Shown here piece after piece: positions 1 through 6,656 of a DNA stretch of 9,142 nucleotides. Every line of letters begins with the position of its first letter. Within the stretch, counting starts at the first letter, position 1. Position numbers and translations under genes: made by a program. Source of the stretch: Desulfobacterales bacterium (GTDB lineage Bacteria > Desulfobacterota > Desulfobacteria > Desulfobacterales > Desulfobacteraceae); NCBI GenBank assembly GCA_022361095.1, contig JAKSBO010000694.1:1-9142 (forward strand), read 5' to 3'. The notes below the pieces were generated by a model. It searched no databases. It was not told the DNA's origin and saw nothing but the letters and a program-made list of their open reading frames with translations.

Positions 1-1
1 C

Positions 2-2731
2 GGGCTTTCCGGTTCCGGAAAATCGACGTTGGCATTTGATACCCTTTACGCTGAAGGCCAACGCAGATATGTTGAATCACTCTCGACCTATGCCAGGCAA
101 TTTTTAGGCCAGATGGACAAACCGGATGTGGATGCCATTGAGGGGCTTTCCCCCGCCATTGCCATTGAACAGAAGACCGCCTCCCACAACCCAAGATCTA
201 CCGTAGGCACCGTCACGGAAATCTATGATTACCTGCGGCTTCTGTTTGCCAGAGCCGGCACCCCCCACTGCCATATCTGCGGCAAACCCATTTCATCTGC
301 ATCCATTGACCAGATCGTCCAAAGCATCCTTAATCCACTGCCTGAAAAGGCCCAGAAAATTATGGTGCTGGCTCCTGTGGTCACAAACAAAAAAGGCGGG
401 CACGCAAAGCTTATCCACCACCTTAAAAAAGAGGGGTTTGCAAGGGTTAGAATTAACGGGCATGTCTGCTTGATCGAAGAGGCACCGGCCCTTGATAAGA
501 AAAAGGCGCATAACATTGATGTTGTGGTGGACCGGTTGATTTTAAAACAAGGGATCGAACAGCGGCTGACCGATTCCGTTGAAACGGCACTGACGCTTGC
601 CCAAGGCCAGGTGATCCTAGACAATCTGGACCTGAAAACACAAACCCTTTTCAGTGAAAAGGCCACCTGCCACACCTGCGGTATCTCTTATCCGCAATTT
701 TCTCCGGCCACGTTTTCCTTTAATTCTCCCCATGGGGCATGCCCCCATTGTGACGGCCTGGGCCACCTGACCGAATTTGACCCGGAAAAAATTGTCCCAA
801 ACCATCACCTCTCCCTGCGCCAGGGGGCGGTCCTGCCCTGGGCAGGCAAGGATTCCGTTCGCCATATGGAATTTCTGGACGCCCTGGTAACCCATTATAA
901 TGAGGACATCTACACCCCCTTTAAAGACCTTTCCCCGGACTTTCAAAACGTGATCCTTTATGGATCCGGTACCCATAAAATCCCTTTTTATGTTGAACAG
1001 GCCGGTAAAAAAATCGTCTATGAAAAAACCTTTGAAGGTGTAGTTGAGCTACTGTCCCGCCGTTTTCGGGATACAAAATCAGCGGCCGTCAAACAGGACC
1101 TTGGCAAATACATGGGCCGTAAAGTCTGCTCCAAGTGTCATGGGTCCCGCCTGAACCCCGGTGCGTCGGCAGTACAGGTGGCAAAGACAACCATTCAGCA
1201 GATTACGGCCATGTCCGTCAAACACGCCTTTGATTTTTTAAGCACCCTCCATTTAACAGGCAGGGAAAAGGCGGTGTCGGAGTCGATTCTTTCGGAACTG
1301 TCCCAACGGCTTTGCTTTCTGGATGATGTAGGCCTTGACTATCTGACCCTTGACCGGTCTGCCGCAACCCTTTCGGGTGGAGAGAGCCAGCGTATCCGCC
1401 TGGCCACCCAGATCGGTTCAAAACTTTCCGGGGTCCTTTATGTGCTTGATGAGCCCAGCATCGGTCTCCACCAGCGGGACAATGCCCGTTTGCTGCGCAC
1501 GCTGATGCATCTGAAGGGTCTGGGCAATACCGTACTGGTGGTGGAGCATGATGAAGAGACCATGCTGGCCGCAGACCACATCGTTGATATCGGGCCAAAG
1601 GCAGGCGTTAACGGCGGTCAGGTGGTGTTTTCAGGCCCGCCCGAAGAGTTGCTCAAGACATCCTGTCTTACAGGATTGTACCTGTCCGGAAAAAGAAAAA
1701 TACCTGTGCCTGAAACCAGGCGCAGCAGCACCCAAAATTTTTTAACGGTTCAAAAGGCAAGTGAAAATAACCTTAAAGATATTGATGTCTCTTTTCCCAT
1801 CGGGTGTTTAACCTGTGTAACAGGGGTATCCGGATCAGGAAAATCGACCCTGGTGCTGTCAACACTTTACCAGGCCCTTGCAAGCACACTGAACAGGTCC
1901 GAAAAACCTGTGGGAAGGCATGCCGCCATTTCAGGCATGGAATATATCGACAGGGTAATCCACATTGACCAGTGCCCCATCGGTAAAACCCCGAGATCCA
2001 ATCCGGGCACCTACACAGGGGTTCTCACCCATATAAGGGAATTGTTTGCACAGACACCCGAAGCAAAGGCCCGGGGATACAAAGCCGGGCGGTTCAGTTT
2101 TAATATCAAGGGCGGCAGGTGTGAATCCTGCAAAGGGGACGGCATTGTCAAAATAGAAATGCATTTTCTGCCCGATGTTTATGTGACCTGTGATGTGTGC
2201 AAAGGCATGCAGTTCAACAAGGAAACCCTTGAAATAAAATACAAAGGAAAAAACATTGCCCAGGTACTGGACATGACCGTGAATCAGGCCCTTGAATTTT
2301 TTGACAATATATCATCAATCCGGCACACCCTTGTGACACTTGCGGAAACAGGGCTGGGATATATCAAACTGGGCCAGGCCGCCACAACACTGTCGGGGGG
2401 GGAAGCCCAGCGCATAAAGATTGCCAGGGAACTGTCCAAGAAAACCACGGGAAAAACCATTTACATTCTGGATGAACCCACCACGGGCCTGCATACCGAT
2501 GATATCAAAAAGCTGCTGGCCGTGCTGGACCAGCTCGTGGATGCCGGCAACACCGTGGTGGTCATTGAACACCACCTTGATGTCATTAAATGCGCGGATT
2601 ATGTCATTGATCTTGGCCCGGAAGGTGGAAACCGGGGCGGCCGGATCATTGCCCAGGGCACCCCGGAACAGGTGGCCGGTTCATCATTGTCCCATACGGG
2701 TTTTTACCTGAACCGGGTGTTAGGCGTTTAG
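2..2731 (+). CDS. uvrA: UvrA, excinuclease ABC subunit A (5' end outside window)
   Basis: UvrA is the damage-recognition ATPase of nucleotide excision repair; it dimerises and loads UvrB on DNA lesions in the cytoplasm. The frame is open from the first bases and begins inside the N-terminal Walker A (GLSGSGKST, nt 2-28), so only about 30 residues are missing; 909 residues are present, which fits the usual length of about 940. In order one sees a CxxC pair near nt 270, a zinc module CHTC...CPHC (about nt 668-760), ABC signature LSGGESQR (about 1370), Walker B with LDEPSIGLH (about 1440-1475), the second Walker A GVSGSGKST (about 1823), a second zinc module CESC...CDVC (about 2120-2200), signature LSGGEAQR (about 2393) and LDEPTTGLH (about 2465-2495). 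All ATPase motifs look intact. The TTG at nt 29 is internal, not the start. The gene converges on the next one and overlaps its stop by 4 bp. Confidence 0.98.
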   Translation, partial: GLSGSGKSTLAFDTLYAEGQRRYVESLSTYARQFLGQMDKPDVDAIEGLSPAIAIEQKTASHNPRSTVGTVTEIYDYLRLLFARAGTPHCHICGKPISSASIDQIVQSILNPLPEKAQKIMVLAPVVTNKKGGHAKLIHHLKKEGFARVRINGHVCLIEEAPALDKKKAHNIDVVVDRLILKQGIEQRLTDSVETALTLAQGQVILDNLDLKTQTLFSEKATCHTCGISYPQFSPATFSFNSPHGACPHCDGLGHLTEFDPEKIVPNHHLSLRQGAVLPWAGKDSVRHMEFLDALVTHYNEDIYTPFKDLSPDFQNVILYGSGTHKIPFYVEQAGKKIVYEKTFEGVVELLSRRFRDTKSAAVKQDLGKYMGRKVCSKCHGSRLNPGASAVQVAKTTIQQITAMSVKHAFDFLSTLHLTGREKAVSESILSELSQRLCFLDDVGLDYLTLDRSAATLSGGESQRIRLATQIGSKLSGVLYVLDEPSIGLHQRDNARLLRTLMHLKGLGNTVLVVEHDEETMLAADHIVDIGPKAGVNGGQVVFSGPPEELLKTSCLTGLYLSGKRKIPVPETRRSSTQNFLTVQKASENNLKDIDVSFPIGCLTCVTGVSGSGKSTLVLSTLYQALASTLNRSEKPVGRHAAISGMEYIDRVIHIDQCPIGKTPRSNPGTYTGVLTHIRELFAQTPEAKARGYKAGRFSFNIKGGRCESCKGDGIVKIEMHFLPDVYVTCDVCKGMQFNKETLEIKYKGKNIAQVLDMTVNQALEFFDNISSIRHTLVTLAETGLGYIKLGQAATTLSGGEAQRIKIARELSKKTTGKTIYILDEPTTGLHTDDIKKLLAVLDQLVDAGNTVVVIEHHLDVIKCADYVIDLGPEGGNRGGRIIAQGTPEQVAGSSLSHTGFYLNRVLGV

Positions 2732-3285
2732 CATTCGTCACAATAGTTTTCCACCATACAGGACCCGTCCACCAGGCAGGCAAACGCGATCTTTTCTGCC
2801 TGGCTGCGCCGTTTGGCAGAGACTGTCTCAAATTCATCGGGTAAGGATTTTATCATCTGGTGGTCAGGTCCGGGAATGGCGGCCATCCCCTCCCCTTGCA
2901 CCTTTCCGGTTTCCCCTGAAATCAGTTCGGCATCCTCGCCATTGGTGACCACCACCAAAGGAATCTGGTAATCAAAGATGAGCCGGGATAGTGCCAGGGT
3001 CGGAAGACGCCGGGTTACAAGGGAGCCCGGGGCATAATTAATCATCATGATAGCGCGTTGATTCCTGTAAACCAGAAAATCAGCATTGACAACCTGACTG
3101 CGCTCACCGGTCCGGAGGGTAACCTCCCGCCCCGCCTCAATATCTGATTTATCAAACCCCAAACCGTTCACCAGATGCCGGGCAATTTGCTGGCGGTACC
3201 GCTCGTCATGGGTGTCCGTAATGGTTTTGCCACTTAAGAAATCAACAAGCTCACCCAGAATCAGGTGGTGGGAATTTTCATTCAT
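2728..3285 (-). CDS. Stand-alone HsdR N-terminal-like domain protein (HSDR_N_2 type), probably catalytically degenerate
   Basis: The 185-residue protein resembles the small PF13588-type proteins that look like the N-terminal nuclease domain of type I restriction HsdR subunits without helicase or translocase. The recognisable core is ADFLVY (residues 68-73), IMMINYAPGS (79-88), then LPTLALSRLIFDYQIPLVVV and TNGEDAEL (114-121), matching the family's D...ExK-A-P...TNG layout. The family's usual IECKAPG-like strand reads INYAPG here, so the ExK acid and lysine are not visible and nuclease activity is doubtful. The C-terminus carries four cysteines (CLVDGSCMVENYCDEC). The ATG is preceded by AGGGGAG about 5 nt upstream (minus strand, nt 3289-3295), a strong ribosome site. 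It is divergent from the acyltransferase gene and convergent with uvrA. There are no neighbouring hsdM or hsdS genes, so a restriction role is not supported; the true role is unknown. Confidence 0.75.
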   Translation of the reverse strand: MNENSHHLILGELVDFLSGKTITDTHDERYRQQIARHLVNGLGFDKSDIEAGREVTLRTGERSQVVNADFLVYRNQRAIMMINYAPGSLVTRRLPTLALSRLIFDYQIPLVVVTNGEDAELISGETGKVQGEGMAAIPGPDHQMIKSLPDEFETVSAKRRSQAEKIAFACLVDGSCMVENYCDEC

Positions 3286-3312
3286 AGTCTCCCCTTTAAT
3301 TACGATTAGATA

Positions 3313-3342
3313 TTGACCTTATATGCAGAAAAACATTATGAA
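3313..3342 (+). promoter_or_regulatory. Putative sigma70-type promoter for the acyltransferase gene
   Basis: TTGACC (3313-3318) and TATGAA (3337-3342) are separated by 18 bp within the 92-bp divergent gap, placing a start site near 3349, about 30 nt before the ATG at 3378. A weak AAAAGGG ribosome site lies at 3361-3367. The assignment is by consensus only. Confidence 0.35.
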
Positions 3343-3377
3343 TGCCATAAAAATTAATAAAAAAGGGTGTATCAGTC

Positions 3378-4328
3378 ATGCTGGATTTTCTTCCCTCCCC
3401 GGTTAAGGGGGCGCTTTCATTTATTGGATATTTACTCAACACCATTTGTTTGACTATGCCTTTGATTTTAACATCTATTTTTAAATTTATCATTCCCTTT
3501 AAAGGGCTGATTGTATTACTGGACAAATTCCTTATCTGGATTGCAACCCTGTGGATCAGTATCAACGGCATTAACTGCGACCTGTTCAACAAAATAGACT
3601 GGCAGGTGAACGGGTTGACCCGGTTGAAAAAAAAGGACTGGTACCTTGTCATATCCAACCACCAGTCCTGGGTGGACATCCTGGTGCTGCAAAAAATATT
3701 TAACCGCAAAATCCCCATGCTGAAATTTTTCCTGAAAAAGGAACTGATTTGGGTGCCGTTTCTGGGTCTTGCCTGGTGGGCCCTGGATTTTCCGTTCATG
3801 AAACGGTATTCAAAAAAATTCCTTGAAGCCAACCCCCACCTGAAGGGAAAGGATCTTGAGCGTACCCGCAAGGCGTGTGAAAAATTCAAGCATACCCCGG
3901 TATCGGTGATGAATTTTGTGGAAGGCACCCGGTTTACCCCGGAAAAGCATGAACGCCAGAACTCACCCTTTGCCCGTCTCCTTTTGCCCAGGGCAGGCGG
4001 TATTGCCTTTGTACTCGGCTCCATGGGCGAATACCTTCACAACATTGTCAATGTTGCTATCGCCTATCCGGGCGGGGTGCCCAGCTTCTGGGATTACATT
4101 TCAGGCAAGACAAAACAGGTCATTGTGGACGTGGATGTATTCCCTGTGAGCGAAAAATTGACCGGTGACTATTTTAATAATGACGGGTATAAACAACAAT
4201 TCTGTGATTGGCTCAATGACATCTGGCAGGAAAAAGACAAAAAACTCAAAGAGCTGCTTTTTTGTGAACAGCCCGGCCAGTCCCCGGCGTGGTCAGGGCA
4301 ATCGCATGTAAAAAAGCTCAAGAATTAA
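3378..4328 (+). CDS. YihG/PlsC-family membrane lysophospholipid acyltransferase
   Basis: The 316-residue protein closely resembles E. coli YihG in length and motif order. The N-terminal 60 residues are hydrophobic (about 13-35 and 42-62), consistent with inner-membrane anchoring. Motif I is NHQSWVD (94-100, catalytic H95 and D100); a middle block includes LIWVPFLGLAWWALDFPFMKRYS (123-145); motif III is FVEGTRFT (180-187). A YPGG stretch (230-233) and a WLNDIWQEKDK tail match YihG's C-terminal region. The family transfers acyl chains to lysophospholipids at the cytoplasmic membrane face; YihG itself affects phospholipid acyl-chain composition, so acyl-chain remodelling is the likely job, but the substrate cannot be read from sequence. 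The catalytic motifs are complete. The gene appears to be transcribed alone, divergent from its left neighbour and separated by a palindrome from the AT-rich block. No gene symbol is assigned because other YihG-like paralogues exist. Confidence 0.9.
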   Translation: MLDFLPSPVKGALSFIGYLLNTICLTMPLILTSIFKFIIPFKGLIVLLDKFLIWIATLWISINGINCDLFNKIDWQVNGLTRLKKKDWYLVISNHQSWVDILVLQKIFNRKIPMLKFFLKKELIWVPFLGLAWWALDFPFMKRYSKKFLEANPHLKGKDLERTRKACEKFKHTPVSVMNFVEGTRFTPEKHERQNSPFARLLLPRAGGIAFVLGSMGEYLHNIVNVAIAYPGGVPSFWDYISGKTKQVIVDVDVFPVSEKLTGDYFNNDGYKQQFCDWLNDIWQEKDKKLKELLFCEQPGQSPAWSGQSHVKKLKN

Positions 4329-4399
4329 GGGGTTCCCTGATAGACATCCGTCCAGGTCGATGGTAAAAATTGACTTGAGTTTACTTTAGACGCTTTCTT

Positions 4400-4431
4400 A
4401 ATTTTCCGGGTTTTTAAAAACCCGGAAAATT
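4400..4431. terminator. 32-bp perfect palindrome, probable terminator of the acyltransferase gene
   Basis: AATTTTCCGGGTTTTT (4400-4415) is followed immediately by its exact reverse complement (4416-4431), about 70 bp after the acyltransferase stop. As RNA this makes a long hairpin with a CCGGG/CCCGG core, followed by TTGTTTGG, a poor U-tract. It is symmetrical and could act in both directions. A protein-binding palindrome is an alternative. Confidence 0.5.
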
Positions 4432-4500
4432 GTTTGGGGCACTCATGTCCTTTAGCTTTAAGGGTACACAGCTATGATAAAAAAAATAGGAATGCACATC

Positions 4501-4567
4501 ATAAAACAAATAGACAGAATCCTCCTATTACAATATTGACCCATTCTGTCTAAGATAACTGTTAGCT
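4501..4567 (+). other. Candidate left-border attC-like site (67 bp)
   Basis: A perfect 10-bp inverted repeat, TAGACAGAAT (4511-4520) and ATTCTGTCTA (4543-4552), surrounds a 22-nt loop. Outside it, AAC at 4505-4507 could pair with GTT of GTTAGCT (4561-4567), placed like R'' and R' boxes. This geometry is attC-like and the core lies just before the first cassette gene, as expected. Against it: GTTAGCT deviates by one base from GTTRRRY, no extrahelical base is seen in the L arm, and the two spacers are unequal (3 and 8 nt). It could instead be an attI remnant or an unrelated hairpin. Confidence 0.35.
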
Positions 4568-4571
4568 TTTT

Positions 4572-4586
4572 GAGGTACTTTCTTTG
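4572..4586 (+). promoter_or_regulatory. Ribosome binding site selecting a TTG start
   Basis: GAGGT (4572-4576) sits 7 nt before the TTG at 4584. The spacing is ideal and no ATG lies nearby in frame, so TTG is the likely start of the DUF6602-like gene. The site is only 11 nt from the proposed cassette boundary GTTAGC, the tight layout typical of integron cassettes. Confidence 0.7.
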
Positions 4587-5432
4587 CCAAACAAAATTTT
4601 CAATTACCTACTAGATGAAAAGATTGATACATTTATTCGTAGCTTTTGTAATACTGCAAAACAAACATTTGTTGATTCTAATGGAAAGCTTATTCATCCA
4701 GGTGAATTTGGAAATTACAGAGAAACATGTTGTAAAGAATTTTTACAATATTTTATTCCAAGGCGGTTAGATATTGAAGAAGGTTTTATAATCAACACTT
4801 CGGATGAAGTAAGTACAGAGTGTGATATTATAATATATGACAAGAATAATACTCCATTAATACAATCTAAGGAAATGCAGAAGTTTTACCCTGTTGAAAC
4901 TGTTGCTGCAGTTGGTGAAGTGAAATCTTCACTTACTAAAACAAAATTGAAAGAAGCGCTCGATAAGTTGTCTGCTGTAAAAGCAATGAGAAAGGGTGAA
5001 ATCACATCTGAAATTTTAAATAAAGAATCCAATGATGGTTATGATCCAATTAAAAATCCTAAAGATTCGCTATTTACATTCCTTATTTGTGAAAAATTCG
5101 ATTTTAATTTGAGTAATTTACCAGTCACTATAAATAACATTTACTCGAGAGAAACTAACCCCAATTATCAGCATAATCTAATTTTGAGCATTAAGGATGG
5201 ATTAGCTGCATACTACCATGAAAAAGACGGGGACATCCATTTATCTGTTCCTTATCCAATTTTTTATCAAAAACCCGTAAAGGCTGTTATAACAGAACCC
5301 TCTGACAACAATGATCATATTAAAGCATTCGCAAATTTTATGTTCATGGGTGTATCTGGGACAACTTTAATAAAACCAGATATAACTGGATACTTAATGT
5401 CAAAATGTTTAAAAGCGAATTATGATGTATAA
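4584..5432 (+). CDS. DUF6602-like protein with a PD-(D/E)xK nuclease-like residue pattern (cassette 1)
   Basis: The 282-residue protein matches my recollection of the DUF6602 (PF20247) family: HPGEFGNYRET (38-48), a basic FIPRRLDIEEGFII stretch (57-70), ECDIIIYD (79-86) and VETVAAVGEVKSSL (104-117). The spacing of E47, D81 and E112-x-K114 fits a PD-(D/E)xK core, the fold of many restriction and anti-phage nucleases. That catalytic reading is inference, not an established activity. No signal peptide or membrane segment is evident, so it is probably cytoplasmic. The start is TTG, chosen because of the GAGGT upstream. Codons are strongly AT-biased (AAT, ATA, TTA, AAA), unlike uvrA or the acyltransferase, indicating transfer. 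It fills one unit between a candidate attC-like border and a good attC site, whose structure starts a few bases after the stop. The next unit encodes another protein of unknown function, and each appears to be an independent single-gene cassette. Confidence 0.75.
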   Translation: MPNKIFNYLLDEKIDTFIRSFCNTAKQTFVDSNGKLIHPGEFGNYRETCCKEFLQYFIPRRLDIEEGFIINTSDEVSTECDIIIYDKNNTPLIQSKEMQKFYPVETVAAVGEVKSSLTKTKLKEALDKLSAVKAMRKGEITSEILNKESNDGYDPIKNPKDSLFTFLICEKFDFNLSNLPVTINNIYSRETNPNYQHNLILSIKDGLAAYYHEKDGDIHLSVPYPIFYQKPVKAVITEPSDNNDHIKAFANFMFMGVSGTTLIKPDITGYLMSKCLKANYDV

Positions 5433-5434
5433 AA

Positions 5435-5561
5435 AGCGAACAAGCGCTTGAACTGCGGCCCCGGCTATACACGGGCGCTTTCAAACGTTGTTTATTGAAT
5501 TTATTAATTTTTTTGAAATCTGTCGCTTACCACGCCGGGCCGGTTAAGCGTAGCGTTATGT
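5435..5561 (+). other. Integron attC recombination site between the two AT-rich genes
   Basis: Pairing arms: AAC (5439-5441) with GTT of the core GTTATGT (5555-5561); after 3- and 4-nt spacers, L'' CGCTTGAAC (5445-5453) pairs with L' GTTAAGCG (5543-5550), leaving a single unpaired G (5450); then CGGCCCCGGC (5456-5465) pairs with GCCGGGCCG (5534-5542) with one extra C. The interior continues with TTTCAAA/TTTGAAA. Two short imperfect arms, an extrahelical base in L'', a variable AT-rich centre and a GTT core just before the next gene are diagnostic of attC. The site is GC-rich at its ends although both flanking genes are AT-rich. The R'' box is less canonical than R'. Confidence 0.8.
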
Positions 5562-5570
5562 CAAATATAT

Positions 5571-6515
5571 ATGAGCCAAGAAACAATTAATAATATTTTC
5601 TTCCCCTACTATGTTAAGAAGTGTGAAGAAATAAAGAATAGCAAACTCAAATTTGTTCAATATACAAGTGCAGCTTCAGCGCTAAGCATCATTAAAAATA
5701 GAGAAATTTGGTTACGAAACACACGTTGCATGAATGATTTTTCAGAAATTGAACATGGAATAAGTTGTTTAACCAACACTTACAACGGTGACATTGGTCA
5801 AAAATTGAAAAATTTATTGAATGACCTCTATCCAGAAATAACTAAAAAGATTGAAAATTTATTTAATGGTTGGATACCGTATTTTAAATCACACACATTT
5901 ATAGCCTGTGTATCCGAACATCCTCAAGAAGAGAATAATTACGGGCGGTTGTCAATGTGGCGTGCTTACGGTGGTAATAACTCAGTAGCACTTGTTGTAA
6001 ATAAAGAGCCATTAACTGTTGAAACAGAGGCATTTAACGCATACACAAATCCTGTAGCATACCTAGAGCCAGAGCAAATTGGCAAAGAGCTGGAATACCT
6101 TCTTGAGAGAATGCAAAATAACATTGAATTTATTAAAGAGCTTGGCCAACAACAAGTGATTAATTGTATTTTTAATGTTTTTAAAGGTGTGGCTTTATGC
6201 ACAAAACACCCTGGTTTCAGAGAAGAAAGAGAATGGAGGGTTGTTTATAATCCAAAATTAAGTGAATCAAAATTGGTAAAATCTGAAATAGAAGTAATTA
6301 ATGATGTGCCACAGGAAATACATAAAATACCATTACAAAATATACCTGAAAAGAATTTTATAGGAGCTACTATTCCAGAAATAATAGACCAAATAATAAT
6401 TGGTCCAAATGATCAGCAAGAGATACTTGGACATGCATTTGAAACAGTACTTAGGGAAGCTGGTGTTAATGAACCAGCCCAAAAAATATACTATTCTGGA
6501 ATACCTTTAAGATAA
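5571..6515 (+). CDS. DUF2971-like protein (cassette 2)
   Basis: The 314-residue protein has the DUF2971 (PF11185) pattern: FVQYTSAASALSIIKNREIWLRNTR (28-52) with the hallmark MNDFSEIEHG (54-63), FIACVSE (110-116), RLSMWRAYGGNNSVAL (126-141) and GFREEREWRVVYNP (216-229). The biochemical role of the family is not settled to my knowledge; the order YT / W...NDxxE / SMW.AYG / EExEWR loosely recalls ADP-ribosyltransferase-like layouts, which I offer only as a hypothesis. No signal peptide or transmembrane segment is seen, so it is probably cytoplasmic. The ATG lies 9 nt after the attC core GTTATGT and no Shine-Dalgarno sequence is visible, so translation initiation is unusual or weak; no alternative in-frame start exists upstream. 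Codon use is AT-rich like cassette 1. Downstream, within about 50 bp of the stop, lies a minus-strand group II intron fragment. Confidence 0.75.
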   Translation: MSQETINNIFFPYYVKKCEEIKNSKLKFVQYTSAASALSIIKNREIWLRNTRCMNDFSEIEHGISCLTNTYNGDIGQKLKNLLNDLYPEITKKIENLFNGWIPYFKSHTFIACVSEHPQEENNYGRLSMWRAYGGNNSVALVVNKEPLTVETEAFNAYTNPVAYLEPEQIGKELEYLLERMQNNIEFIKELGQQQVINCIFNVFKGVALCTKHPGFREEREWRVVYNPKLSESKLVKSEIEVINDVPQEIHKIPLQNIPEKNFIGATIPEIIDQIIIGPNDQQEILGHAFETVLREAGVNEPAQKIYYSGIPLR

Positions 6516-6526
6516 AAGACATAATC

Positions 6527-6559
6527 GGGATAGGACTCCCCATCACTAAGGAGGCCCCC
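6527..6559. other. Stem-loop just after the DUF2971-like gene
   Basis: GGACTCC (6533-6539) pairs with GGAGGCC (6550-6556) with one mismatch around a short loop, and GGG before it can pair with CCC after it. It begins about 12 nt after the stop codon. No T-tract follows, so it is a weak terminator candidate; it could also be the surviving 5' arm of an attC site. ACATAAT at 6520-6526 would be the R'' box and resembles the complement of the previous core. Confidence 0.35.
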
Positions 6560-6560
6560 A

Positions 6561-6634
6561 AGAAAGTAGCCCAAAGAAACCTTCCTGTCAGGCCCTTTCA
6601 GAACCAGACGCGAATCTCTCGATTCATCCGACTC
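6561..6634 (-). mobile_element. Group II intron remnant: domain V and domain VI-like hairpins
   Basis: On the minus strand, 34 nt (6634 to 6601) fold exactly like group II domain V: a 9-bp lower stem starting GAGTCGGAT, a 2-nt GC bulge, a 5-bp upper stem GAATC/GATTC and a GAGA (GNRA) tetraloop, closing with GTCTGGTTC. After a 2-nt linker, AAAG (6598-6595) pairs with CTTT (6566-6563), A6567 is bulged, and GGCCTGA (6594-6588) pairs with TTTGGGCT (6574-6568 side), which is the domain VI branch-point layout. The usual catalytic triad AGC reads AGT, with wobble pairs T-G at positions 4/31 and 6/29, and the expected AY 3' terminus is not seen, so it looks decayed. No reverse transcriptase/maturase or domain I was recognised upstream. 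Detection is by structure, without an alignment search. Confidence 0.75.
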
Positions 6635-6656
6635 CTATCGTTAGGTTGTTTTTTTA

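Noticed and set aside
29..31. TTG as the start codon of uvrA
   Set aside because: The frame is open upstream and encodes the Walker A motif GLSGSGKST, so the true start lies before the window.
3296..4024. Long minus-strand open frame opposite the acyltransferase gene
   Set aside because: It has no recognisable motifs, runs antisense to a gene with intact catalytic motifs, and is best explained as a shadow.
4584..6515. The two AT-rich genes as a toxin-antitoxin pair or one operon
   Set aside because: Both products are about 300 residues, and they are separated by 138 bp containing an attC site, which favours independent cassettes.
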